This document shows positions 46,304 through 56,322 of a stretch of DNA of 64,000 bases, one piece after another. A model generated the notes under the pieces. It saw only the letters and a program-made list of their open reading frames with translations, ran no database searches and had not been told where the DNA came from. This stretch comes from Cutibacterium sp. (GTDB taxonomy: Bacteria > Actinomycetota > Actinomycetes > Propionibacteriales > Propionibacteriaceae). A program made the position numbers and the translations under genes. The first letter of the stretch is position 1, and each line of letters opens with the position of its first letter. The stretch spans positions 558,001 to 622,000 of the forward strand of contig NZ_JAUNEJ010000001.1 in NCBI RefSeq assembly GCF_030525615.1, given 5' to 3'.

Positions 46304-47085
46304 GCACGAACACCACCTCCACGCCTGACGACGAGGGTCCTATCGAGAGGATCGGGGATCTGGAAGTCAGGCGTGTCAGCGGAGATATTCAAAAACACGC
46401 TGACCTCTCGACGCGCTCCAAGGCCCGCAAGCAGGCCCTCGACATCCTGTTTGAGGCCGATCTTATGGGCACCGACCCCCTCGATGTTTTGGCAGCTCGC
46501 CCAAGTGTGTTCACCAATCCGGTGCGGCCCTTCGCGGCTGATCTGGTTCGAGGTGTCGTCGCGTCGCAGGCGGGTGTGGACTCTGTCCTTAGCGACTGTC
46601 TGTCTGAGGGGTGGACGTTGGCCCGTATGCCAAGGGTCGATCGCGTTCTTGCTCGGCTGGGTGCCTTCGAGATTCTGCACACGGATACCCCGAACCCTGT
46701 CATCATCTCTGAGGCCATTGAGCTGAGCGAGGAGTTTTCAACCGATGACTCGGTGCCATTCCTTAACGGCTTGTTGAACGCCGTTATCGCTCATGGTCCG
46801 GCACGTGTGGAAGATGTGTCAGCCGAGGCTGCGGACACCGACCATGCGGCTGATGAGATGTCAGAGGACGAGGGTTCGCACGAAACCGAGTCGCTGGATA
46901 CGAAGAGTGCCTCAGATCCGGAACGGACCCTTACCGAGGCCGACAATGTGGACACCACTACCGAAAACGCTGCGAGGCCCACGAAATCGGCTGGCGAGGC
47001 GGATCTGGACTCGGAAGAACATCCGACATCCAAAGATCACGAATTGGACACAGATATCGACAAATCGGACCCAAACGCGGGCTAA
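46300..47085 (+). CDS. nusB: transcription antitermination factor NusB with acidic tail
   Basis: NusB joins NusE/S10 in the antitermination complex for rRNA operons. The helical NusB domain covers about 38-165 ([41 protein letters not shown]). A further tail of about 95 residues is strongly acidic and poorly ordered. An N-terminal piece of 35 residues is also extra. The total of 261 residues is nearly twice that of E. coli NusB. The GTG overlaps efp. A strong hairpin follows. Confidence 0.93.
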   Translation: MSTNTTSTPDDEGPIERIGDLEVRRVSGDIQKHADLSTRSKARKQALDILFEADLMGTDPLDVLAARPSVFTNPVRPFAADLVRGVVASQAGVDSVLSDCLSEGWTLARMPRVDRVLARLGAFEILHTDTPNPVIISEAIELSEEFSTDDSVPFLNGLLNAVIAHGPARVEDVSAEAADTDHAADEMSEDEGSHETESLDTKSASDPERTLTEADNVDTTTENAARPTKSAGEADLDSEEHPTSKDHELDTDIDKSDPNAG

Positions 47086-47100
47086 GCGGACTAGTGTGCC

Positions 47101-47134
47101 GAAGGTCTCCACTGGGGTACTGGTGGAGACCTTC
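47101..47134 (+). terminator. terminator hairpin after nusB
   Basis: A perfect 12-bp stem (GAAGGTCTCCAC and its complement) has a ten-base loop and no T run. Confidence 0.65.
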
Positions 47135-47175
47135 CGTACTGTTCGGAAGAGCTGCGCACTTGATCGGAGGGGCTC

Positions 47176-47496
47176 GTGTCCATACCCACTCTTTCACCAC
47201 AACAGCTTTCGGCTGCTCGTGAAGCAGCGACACGGGCGAGGAGGGTCCGAGCAGAATTTAAGGCGAAGGTTCGCGCCGGCGAGCTGTCGTTGTCAGCGGC
47301 CTTGGATGAGGCGGCCAGGGATGACGTGCTCGCTCACGTCAAGGTTGTTGATCTGCTGAAGGCCCTTCCCCGCGTGGGTGAGAAGCGGGCTGCCGAGATC
47401 ATGGAGCGTCTTGAGATTGCCCCGAACCGCCGTATCCGTGGGCTGGGACGTCATCAGATTTCCGGCTTGCGCGCCGAGTTTGATCGTCGCCCCTGA
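47176..47496 (+). CDS. mihF: actinobacterial integration host factor mIHF
   Basis: The 106-residue nucleoid protein binds and bends DNA. It is unrelated to the enterobacterial two-subunit IHF. The helix-two-turn-helix segment VKVVDLLKALPRVGEKRAAE and the end RIRGLGRHQISGL match the mycobacterial mIHF and Streptomyces sIHF families. The GTG is preceded by GGAGGGG. It sits just before gmk, the conserved place in Actinobacteria. Confidence 0.94.
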   Translation: MSIPTLSPQQLSAAREAATRARRVRAEFKAKVRAGELSLSAALDEAARDDVLAHVKVVDLLKALPRVGEKRAAEIMERLEIAPNRRIRGLGRHQISGLRAEFDRRP

Positions 47497-47532
47497 CGTC
47501 CTTCGCTGCGGCACGATGTCGCCATGGGCGAT

Positions 47533-47538
47533 TATGGT
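47533..47538 (+). promoter_or_regulatory. -10 box of a leaderless gmk promoter
   Basis: TATGGT lies exactly six bases before the ATG at 47545. No ribosome site is seen, and this box decides between two in-frame ATGs. Confidence 0.6.
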
Positions 47539-47544
47539 ATTGCC

Positions 47545-48144
47545 ATGAGCAGCGACCCTGTCATTCCACAAGCCCGTGGCATTCGCCGTAACGGCCCCGT
47601 CAAGGTGGTCGTTGTCTCTGGCCCAACAGCTGTTGGCAAGGGCACTGTGGTTAGCGCGTTGTCGCGCAAACATCCAGAGATCGTCATTTCGCGGTCGGTA
47701 ACGACTCGTCCACCTCGTCCCACCGAGCGCGACGGCATCGATTACGACTTCATTACCCCGGAGCAGTTCGACGACCTTGTTGACGGTGATGGGTTGCTGG
47801 AATGGGCCGTCGTCCATAACAGTCATCGTTACGGAACCCCGCGCAAGCCGGTTGAGAAGGCGGTCGCCGACGGTCGCACTGTCATCCTTGAGATTGATCT
47901 TCAAGGCGCTCGTCAGGTGCGCAAAACCTATCCGCAGGCTACCCAGGTGTTCCTCGCCCCGCCTTCCTGGGATGAACTTGTTCATCGTTTGATAGGTCGG
48001 GGGACTGAGACTCCCGAAGAGCAGGAGCGTCGGCTGCAGACGGCCCGGGTAGAGTTGGCGAACGCCGATGAGTTTGATGCCGTTGTCGTCAACGACACCG
48101 TAGACCACGCTGTCGCGTCTCTGGTAGAGTTATTAAGTCTGTGA
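47545..48144 (+). CDS. gmk: guanylate kinase
   Basis: Gmk phosphorylates GMP to GDP. The 199 residues show the P-loop [11 protein letters not shown], the GMP-binding segment [19 protein letters not shown] and the motif [13 protein letters not shown]. About 20 extra N-terminal residues precede the core. An ATG at 47524 is also in frame, but TATGGT six bases before 47545 favours a leaderless start there. The TGA overlaps a possible GTG of rpoZ. Confidence 0.94.
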   Translation: MSSDPVIPQARGIRRNGPVKVVVVSGPTAVGKGTVVSALSRKHPEIVISRSVTTRPPRPTERDGIDYDFITPEQFDDLVDGDGLLEWAVVHNSHRYGTPRKPVEKAVADGRTVILEIDLQGARQVRKTYPQATQVFLAPPSWDELVHRLIGRGTETPEEQERRLQTARVELANADEFDAVVVNDTVDHAVASLVELLSL

Positions 48145-48164
48145 CCACACTGGGAGGACATTCC

Positions 48165-48512
48165 TTGACCGAGACCACACCTGAAGGCATCGTCAACCCG
48201 CCCATCGATGAGCTCCTTGAGCGCGTCGACTCGAAGTATCGCCTCGTTCTTTTTGCTGCGAAGCGGGCCCGTCAGATCAATGCGTACTACTCGCAGCTGG
48301 CGGAAGGTTTGCTCGAGAACGTTGGCCCGCTGGTGGAGACCACCAACCAGGAGAAGCCGCTGTCCATTGCCATGCGCGAAATCCATGCCGGCGTCGTTGA
48401 GGCGCACGAGATGGACGCTGAAGAGATCGCTGCGCAGGCCGCTGCGGCCCAAGAGGCTCCGGCCATTGAGCTCGACGATCCCTTTGCCGATCTCGCTGAT
48501 CCCAACGCCTGA
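48165..48512 (+). CDS. rpoZ: RNA polymerase omega subunit
   Basis: Omega helps the beta' subunit fold and join the polymerase. The 115 residues have the core [20 protein letters not shown] and [10 protein letters not shown], then [12 protein letters not shown], and an acidic Ala-rich end. The TTG start is chosen because GGAGGA lies six bases upstream; a GTG at 48141 overlapping gmk has no ribosome site. It stands between gmk and coaBC, as in most Actinobacteria. Confidence 0.93.
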   Translation: MTETTPEGIVNPPIDELLERVDSKYRLVLFAAKRARQINAYYSQLAEGLLENVGPLVETTNQEKPLSIAMREIHAGVVEAHEMDAEEIAAQAAAAQEAPAIELDDPFADLADPNA

Positions 48513-48524
48513 TCTGAGCCTGGC

Positions 48525-49757
48525 GTGAGTGTTGTCGTCCTCGGTGTCGGAGGAGGAATCGCCGCATATAAAGCATGTCTGCTTTCGCGGCTACTCTCTG
48601 AGGCCGGCCATGAGGTCCACATTGTGCCTACCAGGGCCGCCCTCGAATTCGTGGGGCGTCCGACCTGGGAAGCACTGAGCGGACACCATGTCCACACCGA
48701 GGTTTTCGATGATGTGCCTGGCGTTGAGCACATTCGGCTGGCCGAACGAGCTGACGTGGTTGTCGTTGCCCCAGCGACCGCCGACCTGATGGCGCGAGTG
48801 GCTGGTGGTCATGCGGATGACCTGCTGACCACGACGATTCTCGCTACGTCAGCGCCTGTGGTGTTTGCTCCTGCGATGCACACACGGATGTGGCAAAATC
48901 CCGCCACTGTCGACAACGTGAAGACCCTCCGGCGTCATGGCATCGTTGTTAAGGACCCGGCATCCGGGCGCCTCACCGGTCGAGATTCCGGACCCGGACG
49001 GCTGCCTGATCCTGAAGAGATCGCCGAGTTGGTACAACTTTTATTGACCTGCCCGGGTGCCGCAGACGCGATGTGCCGTCAAGATCTTGCCGGAAAACGT
49101 GTCGTCGTCTCGCTGGGAGGTACTCGCGAAGCCATCGACCCCGTGAGATATCTGGGCAATTCCTCGTCTGGGCGGATGGGTAAAGCTATTGCCCAGGTGG
49201 CTGCTGCTCGAGGTGGCAATGTTCACGTGGTTGCTGCCCATACCGATGTCGCCGTGCCGTCTTGCGTTGGGGTGACACGGATTGACAGTACTGAGGATCT
49301 TGCAGAGGTCATGGATACTCTGGCACCACACGCTGACGTCGTCATCCAGGCAGTTGCCGCAGCTGATTTCGCGCCGGTGAAGACTGATATCAAGATCAAG
49401 AAGTACGAGGGAGATTCTGTCGTAGGTGAGATGACGTCTCTCGAACTCCACCAAACTCCCGATGTCCTGGCCCGTATCTGTGCCCAATCGGTACCGAATC
49501 GGGTCGTTGTCGGATTTGCCGCTGAAACCGCACCTGACCGCACTCAGCTGCTTGAGCTGGCGCAGGCCAAGCTCGCCCGCAAGGGATGTGACTTGCTGGT
49601 CGTCAATGATGTGAGCGAGGGGAAGGTGTTTGGCGAGGTTGGCACTGACGTCACCGTAGTTCACCAGCAGGGACTCGGTCGACGCATTACTGGATCCAAG
49701 TCGCTGGCGGCGGTAGCCATCCTCGACGAGGTACAGAAGCTGCTGGCCACTCAGTAA
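48525..49757 (+). CDS. coaBC: phosphopantothenate-cysteine ligase/decarboxylase
   Basis: The fused CoaBC makes 4'-phosphopantetheine for coenzyme A. The N-terminal flavin part (1-180) has the catalytic His in [12 protein letters not shown] and the motif PAMHTRMW, where His replaces the Asn of the usual PxMNxxMW motif; I recall the same change in actinobacterial proteins. The clamp [13 protein letters not shown] is present. The C-terminal synthetase part starts [16 protein letters not shown] and has KIKKYEGD. Total 410 residues. The gene follows rpoZ by 12 bases. Confidence 0.95.
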   Translation: MSVVVLGVGGGIAAYKACLLSRLLSEAGHEVHIVPTRAALEFVGRPTWEALSGHHVHTEVFDDVPGVEHIRLAERADVVVVAPATADLMARVAGGHADDLLTTTILATSAPVVFAPAMHTRMWQNPATVDNVKTLRRHGIVVKDPASGRLTGRDSGPGRLPDPEEIAELVQLLLTCPGAADAMCRQDLAGKRVVVSLGGTREAIDPVRYLGNSSSGRMGKAIAQVAAARGGNVHVVAAHTDVAVPSCVGVTRIDSTEDLAEVMDTLAPHADVVIQAVAAADFAPVKTDIKIKKYEGDSVVGEMTSLELHQTPDVLARICAQSVPNRVVVGFAAETAPDRTQLLELAQAKLARKGCDLLVVNDVSEGKVFGEVGTDVTVVHQQGLGRRITGSKSLAAVAILDEVQKLLATQ

Positions 49758-49798
49758 CACAATGCGCGGCTTGTGGCCGTGCGGACAGGAAACACACC

Positions 49799-50992
49799 AT
49801 GCCCACTCGTCTGTTCACATCTGAATCGGTGACAGAAGGCCATCCCGACAAGATTGCTGACGCGATCTCTGATGGCGTTCTCGACGCTCTCCTTGCCGAG
49901 GACCCCCACTCGCACGCCGCAGTGGAAACAGTCGTGACGACCGGTCAGGTCATGGTCTGCGGCGAAGTCACTACGGAGGCCTACGTCGACATCGCGGGTA
50001 TCGCTCGTTCCCGTATCCTCGACATCGGCTATGACTCATCCGCCAAGGGTTTCGATGGTGCTTCGTGCGGGGTTTCAGTTGCGATTGACGCTCAAAGCCC
50101 CGACATTGCTCAAGGCGTGACCTCGGCCTACGAAACCCGGCACGGGTCCACTGACCTCATTGACGCGCAGGGTGCCGGTGACCAAGGCATGATGTTCGGA
50201 TACGCCTGCACGGATACCCCGTCTCTTATGCCCCTTCCTATTGACATGGCTCATGCCTTGTCCCTGCAGCTGACGAAGGTCCGCAAGGAAGGCGCACTGG
50301 ATTACCTGTGCCCTGACGGCAAGACTCAGGTGACTATCCGGTACGACGAGAACGACAAACCCGTGGCGGTGGACACCGTCGTTGTCTCTAGCCAGCATCG
50401 TGACGGCATTGACATTGACGGGACGATGACTCCTGATCTGCGTCGCTTGGTGATCGATCCAGTGCTGGAGCGTTATGACCTTGAGCACAAGGACATCAGG
50501 GTGCTCGTGAACCCGACTGGCAAGTTTGTTATCGGTGGACCCATGGGCGACGCCGGTCTCACTGGCCGCAAGATCATCGTTGACACCTATGGTGGCATGG
50601 CGCGCCATGGTGGCGGGGCATTCTCAGGAAAGGATCCCTCCAAGGTCGACCGTTCTGCTGCCTACGCCATGCGTTGGGTGGCTAAGAACGTTGTCGCAGC
50701 CGGGCTGGCTGATCGCTGTGAGTGCCAGGTGGCCTATGCCATTGGCGCCGCGCACCCGGTGGGATTCCGTATCGACACCTTCGGGACCAACCACGTTCCC
50801 GATATCGAGATTGAGCGTGCAGTCAATGAGGTTTTCGACCTGCGTCCCGGTGCGATCATCAAGGACCTCGACTTGTTGCGTCCGATCTACTCTCAGCTGG
50901 TGGCCGGAGGTCATTTCGGACGCGAGCTGCCGGGCGTGACCTGGGAATTGACAGACCGCGCGGATGCCTTGGCCGCAGCTGCCCACCTTTGA
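49799..50992 (+). CDS. metK: S-adenosylmethionine synthase
   Basis: MetK makes AdoMet from methionine and ATP as a tetramer. The 397 residues hold the start [19 protein letters not shown], the ATP motif [12 protein letters not shown], the P-loop [16 protein letters not shown] and [14 protein letters not shown] lies eight bases before the ATG. No SAM riboswitch fits in the 41-base gap after coaBC. Methionine could come from the metH gene in this window. Confidence 0.97.
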   Translation: MPTRLFTSESVTEGHPDKIADAISDGVLDALLAEDPHSHAAVETVVTTGQVMVCGEVTTEAYVDIAGIARSRILDIGYDSSAKGFDGASCGVSVAIDAQSPDIAQGVTSAYETRHGSTDLIDAQGAGDQGMMFGYACTDTPSLMPLPIDMAHALSLQLTKVRKEGALDYLCPDGKTQVTIRYDENDKPVAVDTVVVSSQHRDGIDIDGTMTPDLRRLVIDPVLERYDLEHKDIRVLVNPTGKFVIGGPMGDAGLTGRKIIVDTYGGMARHGGGAFSGKDPSKVDRSAAYAMRWVAKNVVAAGLADRCECQVAYAIGAAHPVGFRIDTFGTNHVPDIEIERAVNEVFDLRPGAIIKDLDLLRPIYSQLVAGGHFGRELPGVTWELTDRADALAAAAHL

Positions 50993-51031
50993 GAGAACAC
51001 CAGCTTCTGATACCTCGTCGGTGGTGGATCG

Positions 51032-51037
51032 TAACAT
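51032..51037 (+). promoter_or_regulatory. -10 box of a leaderless promoter for the PriA gene
   Basis: TAACAT lies seven bases before the ATG at 51045; no ribosome site is present. Confidence 0.55.
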
Positions 51038-51044
51038 CAGTCGC

Positions 51045-53054
51045 ATGACCGAACCGCTACTGGAATCGACCTCATGGATAGCCCATGTTGCCGTTTCCTC
51101 TGGTCTGGCCCATCTCGACCGGCCTTTTGATTACCTCATCCCCGACGAGCTTGTCGATCGTGTGCAGGTGGGCGTGCGGGTGCGGGTGAAACTCGCTGGT
51201 CGGCTGTGCGACGGCATCGTGGTGTCGGTCGATCATGAGCAGGAACCAGGAGTCAAGCTGGTGCCGGTCGTGAAGCTCGTCTCCGATCAGGTTGTCTCGA
51301 CCCCAGACCAGCTCAGGCTGGCACGTAAGGTTGCCGATCACTGGGCTGGCACCCTCGATGAGGTGCTCAGATGGGCGATCCCGAGCCGCCACGCGACGAC
51401 CGAAGCTTCACATCCACCGCCGTGGCCGGCGCCATCCGGGGCCATGCCTTCTGGCACCTTGCGCGTGCTGTCCGGGGGACGTCATTTCCTAGATTTGGTC
51501 GCGGCTGGTGAGCGCCCAAGAGTGCATTGGCGCGTCACGCCGGTATGCGGACCGGGAGATGACGAGGGGGTGGGAGACTGGGCCAATGGCCTGGTTCAGG
51601 CTGTGTGCGCCACCCTTGCCTCGGGCCGCAGCGCGATCATCTGCTGCCCGACACTTGAGGACGTCGCCACTCTGCGTGCCAGGATCGAGGCCGTCCTGGG
51701 ATCGGGAACGGTTGCCGTCCTCGACGCTAACCAACCTGCCTCGACGAGGTGGCGGCACTACCTGGCCGTTATCCGAGGCTCGGCCAAGGTTGTCATTGGT
51801 ACCAGGTCAGCGGTGATGGCTCCTGTTGCAAATCTTGGATTGATTGCGGTGTGGGGTGAAGGGTCTGACCTGCATGACGAACCGCGAGTCCCCTACCCAA
51901 ACACTCGAGATGTCGCCGCCCTGCGGTCCCAAAGTGATCGCTGCGCCTTGTTATTGGCGAGCTATTCCTGCTCGGTTCGCAGTGCGTCATGGTTGGAGTC
52001 AGGGTGGCTCGTCGGTATCGGGGCAGACCGTCAAACGATAAGGTCCGTGTGCGCTCCCGTACGTATTCCTGGTGACTCCGACATTGCCTTGGCCCGCGAT
52101 CCGTTGGCGCGATCGGTACGTGTGCCCGATTTAGCCATGGCAACAATTCGTGACGGTCTGCTGCGTGGACCTGTTCTGGTCTCAGTGCCCAGAGTTGGCG
52201 ACTTGTTGTCCCCGTCGTGCTCACGGTGTCGGACATCCGTGAAGTGCCCTTCGTGTGGCGGTCCGGTGACGGGACGGCGAGTTGAGACAGGGGTTGAGCT
52301 GCATTGCAGCTGGTGCGGTAACCGTCTCAGTCCGTGGCGTTGCCCTGAGTGCGGTTGTAAGGAGGTCCGATCCGGGATCGTGGGAGCGACCACAACGGCG
52401 AGCGAGCTGGGGCGAGCTTTCCCGGACGTCCCGGTGGTCGATTCCTCGGGCAGCCATGTGCGGGACAACGTGGATTCGCTTCCCCGACTGGTTATTGCAA
52501 CACCGGGCGCTGAGCCGGTGCCGGCATCTGGGTATTCCTGCGCAGTCATCCTTGACGCGGTGTCCTCCCTATCACGACCAGGACTGTCGACGGTTGAGCA
52601 GACCGTGGGTCGTTGGATGACGATTCTCGCTCTTGTCAGGTCAGTTCGTGACGGGGGGAGGGCAGTCATCGTCGGCCCCTCGGAGGATGCCGCATTGCAG
52701 GCCATGGTCCGAAATGACCCGATCGGTTGGGCAGCTGGAGAACTCAAAGACCGCCGAGAGGCTCAGTTCCCGCCAGCCACCCCTTGTGGGATCGTCGAGG
52801 GGGAGCCACAAGCGGTTGTCCTGGCAAGCGAGCGGCTGAAGGAGGCTATGGGGGACAAGCTTGAGATATTGGGCCCTGTCCCTCAGCTACGGCGAGCCGG
52901 AGAGAACGAACGCGACCGTATCGTCGTTCGTGCGCTGGGGCGAGTAACAGTGGGGGAGCTGTCGACGGCTCTGTTCAGTCTGCGTTCCAAGCACACCATG
53001 AACCACGAGCAGGGCATCCTGCGTGTCGTTATCGACCCTGCGAATCTCTTGTAA
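51045..53054 (+). CDS. priA: primosomal protein N' (PriA), helicase motifs lost
   Basis: The 669 residues keep the PriA DNA-binding front (IAHVAVSSGLAHLDRPFDYL), the helicase-like body and a zinc-binding Cys set (CSRCRTSVKCPSCGG, CSWCGN, CPECGC). A Walker A is absent (the expected GxGKT place is not found) and the DEEH box is replaced near WGEGSDLHDEPRVPYP. This is the known actinobacterial type, thought to lack helicase activity but to help reload the replisome. The ATG follows TAACAT by seven bases. The name clashes with the isomerase PriA of the his cluster. Confidence 0.9.
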   Translation: MTEPLLESTSWIAHVAVSSGLAHLDRPFDYLIPDELVDRVQVGVRVRVKLAGRLCDGIVVSVDHEQEPGVKLVPVVKLVSDQVVSTPDQLRLARKVADHWAGTLDEVLRWAIPSRHATTEASHPPPWPAPSGAMPSGTLRVLSGGRHFLDLVAAGERPRVHWRVTPVCGPGDDEGVGDWANGLVQAVCATLASGRSAIICCPTLEDVATLRARIEAVLGSGTVAVLDANQPASTRWRHYLAVIRGSAKVVIGTRSAVMAPVANLGLIAVWGEGSDLHDEPRVPYPNTRDVAALRSQSDRCALLLASYSCSVRSASWLESGWLVGIGADRQTIRSVCAPVRIPGDSDIALARDPLARSVRVPDLAMATIRDGLLRGPVLVSVPRVGDLLSPSCSRCRTSVKCPSCGGPVTGRRVETGVELHCSWCGNRLSPWRCPECGCKEVRSGIVGATTTASELGRAFPDVPVVDSSGSHVRDNVDSLPRLVIATPGAEPVPASGYSCAVILDAVSSLSRPGLSTVEQTVGRWMTILALVRSVRDGGRAVIVGPSEDAALQAMVRNDPIGWAAGELKDRREAQFPPATPCGIVEGEPQAVVLASERLKEAMGDKLEILGPVPQLRRAGENERDRIVVRALGRVTVGELSTALFSLRSKHTMNHEQGILRVVIDPANLL

Positions 53055-53078
53055 AACCGATGAGCGTTGCCCGACCGA

Positions 53079-53084
53079 TAGGCT
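53079..53084 (+). promoter_or_regulatory. -10 box of a leaderless fmt promoter
   Basis: TAGGCT lies six bases before the GTG at 53091. The spacer GGAAAG could also act as a weak ribosome site for longer transcripts from upstream. Confidence 0.5.
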
Positions 53085-53090
53085 GGAAAG

Positions 53091-54023
53091 GTGAAATTAC
53101 TCTTCGCTGGCACTCCGGACGTAGCCGTTCCCGCCTTGACGGCTCTGGCTGACGACCCGAACCATGAGGTTGTTACCGTCTTGACTCGGCCTGACGCTGC
53201 AGTCGGACGTCATCGCACTCCGCGTCCCAGTCCGGTTGCCAAGACTGCCGAAAGGCTCGGAATCCCTGTTATTAAGGCCACCAGCGTGAAATCCGGCGAG
53301 GGGCATGACGCAGTTGCATCTCTTGATGTTGATGTCGCCGTGGTTGTCGCCTATGGCGGACTCATCCCTGCGGATCTGTTGAATGGGCCGAAACATGGGT
53401 GGATCAACTTGCATTTTTCCCTGTTGCCGCGATGGCGGGGGGCTGCCCCTGTGCAGCGGGCCATCATGGCCGGTGACGAAGAGACCGGAGCCTGCGTCTT
53501 TCGCCTGGTTGAAGACCTCGACGCGGGTCCCGTATATCGCTCGATGAATGTGCCGATTGGCGAGGTGACGACGGCTGGTGAGCTTCTTGACGAGCTGGCC
53601 CAGGCTTCGACACCGCTTGTGACTCAGGCTCTCGAGGACATCGAAGCTGGGGTCGAGCCAAAACCACAGGCAGAAGGAGTGACGGTTGCCCCGCAAATTC
53701 ATCCCAACGACGTCCGTATTGATCTGACCGCATCCGCCGAAGAGATCGACCGCCTTGTTCGGGGGACATCTCCTGCCCCAGGTGCATGGGCTGAACTCGA
53801 TGGCAAGCGGTTCAAGGTACTGAGGACCCGCCGCCTTGGTGCCGATGAAGTCGTTCCCACTGCCCAACCTGGACAACTCGTCGCTACTCGCAAAAAGCTG
53901 TTTCTCGGGACCGGTTCGCGACCACTTGAACTGCTCCAGGTACAGGCTTTCGGAAAGAAGGTCATGAATGGTGCAGATTGGGCGCGCGGTGCCAAGATCG
54001 ATGCCGGGACCAGGCTGCGATGA
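53091..54023 (+). CDS. fmt: methionyl-tRNA formyltransferase
   Basis: Fmt formylates the initiator Met-tRNA with 10-formyl-THF. The 310 residues have the formyltransferase core (LFAGTPDVAVPALTAL), the catalytic Asn-His pair in WINLHFSLLPRWRGAAPVQ and Asp in EDLDAGPVY, then a C-terminal OB-like domain. The GTG is preceded by TAGGCT at six bases. The TGA overlaps the rsmB ATG. Confidence 0.96.
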   Translation: MKLLFAGTPDVAVPALTALADDPNHEVVTVLTRPDAAVGRHRTPRPSPVAKTAERLGIPVIKATSVKSGEGHDAVASLDVDVAVVVAYGGLIPADLLNGPKHGWINLHFSLLPRWRGAAPVQRAIMAGDEETGACVFRLVEDLDAGPVYRSMNVPIGEVTTAGELLDELAQASTPLVTQALEDIEAGVEPKPQAEGVTVAPQIHPNDVRIDLTASAEEIDRLVRGTSPAPGAWAELDGKRFKVLRTRRLGADEVVPTAQPGQLVATRKKLFLGTGSRPLELLQVQAFGKKVMNGADWARGAKIDAGTRLR

Positions 54024-55384
54024 GTCAGCGGCACGGCCAGAAACGCCGTAAGGCTGATCCGGCGCGACGAGTGGCATACACCGCGCTGTTGGCCGTCGAG
54101 ACTCGTGGGTCCTATGCCAACCTAGCCTTGGCAGATCAGCTGCGTGCTGCCGGTATGACCGGACGTGACGCGGCATTCGCGACCGAACTGGTCGACGGTA
54201 CCTCGCGCGGAACGGGGACCTGGGACCGCATTGTTGCTGCTGCGTCAGGACGAGATCCTGCCAAACTTCAGCCGGGAGTCCGTGTCATCCTGCGGATGGC
54301 TGCTCACCAGATCCTTGCTATGAGAGTTCCTACCCGAGCCGCCGTAGCGTCATCAGTTGACTTGGCCGGCCAGGTTATCGGGGAAAGAGTGACAGGTCTT
54401 GTCAACGCGGTGTCACGGCGTATCAGCACCCACAGCTTAGAAGAATGGGCCAGCAAGATCGGTGGAGACAAGAATGCCGATGTCTTGGCTTTGCGAACCC
54501 TGCACCCGATCTGGATCGTCAAGGCCTTCCAAGACCGCCTTGGAACTGACGAGGTGGAAGCGGCCCTGCTAGCCGACAACGATCCGCCAGTGCCAACCTT
54601 AGTTGTTCGCCCCGGGCTGGCTGATCGTCAGGAGCTCCTTGTGGATGGAGGGACTGCGACGCCGTACTCGCCATGGGGAGTTGTCCGGTTAGGTAACCCG
54701 GCTGACTTGGACGTGATTCGACAGGGGCGCGCCGGTGTTCAGGACGAGGGATCCCAGCTCGTCGTCCTTGCACTGCTGAGAGCCGCAGAGAGTCACGGTT
54801 GTTACGGGCAGTGGCTTGACCTGTGTGCCGGACCTGGTGGTAAAGCAGCGTTGCTAGCCAGCGTGGCCGCCCAGCACAATTCCTCTCTGACGGCGATTGA
54901 AATCCATCAGCACCGAGCTGAACTCGTCGAAAAGGCACTTGCCCCGATTCCAGGAGATCATCGGGTACTCACCGCCGACGGCACCAATCCTCCCTTGCCC
55001 GCGCAATCATGTGATGTCGTACTGGCTGACGTGCCATGTTCGGGTTTGGGATCGTTGCGGCGTCGGCCTGAGTCCAGATGGCGTCGTACGCCTGCAGACA
55101 TCCGGGAATTGACTCAGCTTCAGCGTCGGTTACTGACCTCGGCGGTAGATCTCACGAAATCAGGGGGTGTTATCGGGTACGTCACCTGCTCGCCTCACCG
55201 TGACGAGACCCTCAACGTGATCGATTTCGCGCAGCAAGATTTCCCCGTTGATCTCCTGGACGCTCCAGCCATGATTCCTGAGGTTCCCGACATCGACGAT
55301 GGCTCGGGGACAATCCAGTTATGGCCCCATAGGCACGGCACCGACGGCATGTTCTGCGCACTGTTCCGCAAACGCGATTCGTAG
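54020..55384 (+). CDS. rsmB: 16S rRNA m5C967 methyltransferase RsmB
   Basis: RsmB methylates a cytosine in 16S rRNA using AdoMet. The 454 residues have an N-terminal NusB-like RNA-binding domain (RVAYTALLAVETRGSYANLA), the AdoMet site LDLCAGPGGKAALLA, and two catalytic Cys in ADVPCSGLGSLRRRP and YVTCSPHRDET. The N-terminus is basic. The ATG overlaps the fmt stop (ATGA). The fmt-rsmB pair is common. Confidence 0.95.
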   Translation: MSQRHGQKRRKADPARRVAYTALLAVETRGSYANLALADQLRAAGMTGRDAAFATELVDGTSRGTGTWDRIVAAASGRDPAKLQPGVRVILRMAAHQILAMRVPTRAAVASSVDLAGQVIGERVTGLVNAVSRRISTHSLEEWASKIGGDKNADVLALRTLHPIWIVKAFQDRLGTDEVEAALLADNDPPVPTLVVRPGLADRQELLVDGGTATPYSPWGVVRLGNPADLDVIRQGRAGVQDEGSQLVVLALLRAAESHGCYGQWLDLCAGPGGKAALLASVAAQHNSSLTAIEIHQHRAELVEKALAPIPGDHRVLTADGTNPPLPAQSCDVVLADVPCSGLGSLRRRPESRWRRTPADIRELTQLQRRLLTSAVDLTKSGGVIGYVTCSPHRDETLNVIDFAQQDFPVDLLDAPAMIPEVPDIDDGSGTIQLWPHRHGTDGMFCALFRKRDS

Positions 55385-55464
55385 ACTCAGGGCCTGCCGT
55401 CGTGATTAGATGTCTGTGACCGTGAGGCAAATTCTTCCGAATACGTATACCAGGAGATCTCAGG

Positions 55465-56244
55465 ATGACTACAGCGCTGATGAAGACCTGTCTACTTGGC
55501 ATGGCAGGCGTCATGACCATCGGCCTAGCCGCGTGTGGAGATGACTCATCATCGACCTCATCGACTAACGCCACCTCGGCATCCGTCAGTGCATCGGCTA
55601 ACGCCGGCTCAGCGTCCACCAGCGCGAACCCTACATATCAGCAGTCTGCGGGACTCAAGCGCTTGAGCACGGATGATGTCACCAACGCGATCTCGGAGAA
55701 CAAGATCAACAATCAGACATTTACTGTCGTAAATAGCTCCCAAATCTCCGACCAAACTGACCAGGTACTCAAATCTATGGACCAGGCTAAGGTTTCTCCT
55801 GCCAAGTGCGGAGACATCATTAAAAATGCCACTTCCGGTATCACCGATAGCGAATTAAACAATACCGTGTCGGCGCTCGGCGGAGATCAGTCATCACCTG
55901 TCGCACTCACGTTCATTACGTCCATGTCAGACCGTCTTAAGAAGTCGTATGAGACTGAAAATGAGCAGTTCTCTCAGTGTGGCAAGGTCACCATGGAATT
56001 GCAGGGTCACAAGACGGAGATGACTATGAAGATGAGCCCTGTCAAGGGCTATGAGTCTGTGGCGAAGAGGGCAGGTTTGTCCACTACTGTCAGCTCGAGT
56101 GATGGTGGACCTGAGATAACCTTGCATCAGGCATATGTTTGGCTCAACAACGATCAGCTGATACAAACTTCTTCCCTGAATGCAAAAACTGCCCAGACCA
56201 CATTGGCGTCGGCAGTTGAGGCACTTGGCATTTCGAAGAAATAA
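55465..56244 (+). CDS. secreted lipoprotein of unknown function
   Basis: The 259-residue product has a lipoprotein signal (MKTCLLGMAGVMTIGLAAC, Cys at 24), a Ser/Thr/Ala/Asn-rich linker of about 35 residues and a mixed domain with two further Cys (in AKCGDII and SQCGKVTM). This resembles the PknH-C-like sensor domains of mycobacterial lipoproteins, but the match is weak. It is probably fixed to the outside of the membrane. A GGAG lies eight bases or so before the ATG. It stands alone between rsmB and rpe, with more A and T than its neighbours. Confidence 0.8.
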   Translation: MTTALMKTCLLGMAGVMTIGLAACGDDSSSTSSTNATSASVSASANAGSASTSANPTYQQSAGLKRLSTDDVTNAISENKINNQTFTVVNSSQISDQTDQVLKSMDQAKVSPAKCGDIIKNATSGITDSELNNTVSALGGDQSSPVALTFITSMSDRLKKSYETENEQFSQCGKVTMELQGHKTEMTMKMSPVKGYESVAKRAGLSTTVSSSDGGPEITLHQAYVWLNNDQLIQTSSLNAKTAQTTLASAVEALGISKK

Positions 56245-56310
56245 GACGTGGCAAGCAGTGATATTCAACAAGACGTGAGATTGGGGTGTGGCTGGCCCGG
56301 CATGACCCTC

Positions 56311-56316
56311 TAGGCT
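56311..56316 (+). promoter_or_regulatory. -10 box of a leaderless rpe promoter
   Basis: TAGGCT lies six bases before the ATG at 56323; no ribosome site is present. Confidence 0.6.
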
Positions 56317-56322
56317 GGCACC

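Noticed and set aside
49758-49798. SAM riboswitch before metK
   Set aside because: The gap of 41 bases is too short and lacks the conserved core.
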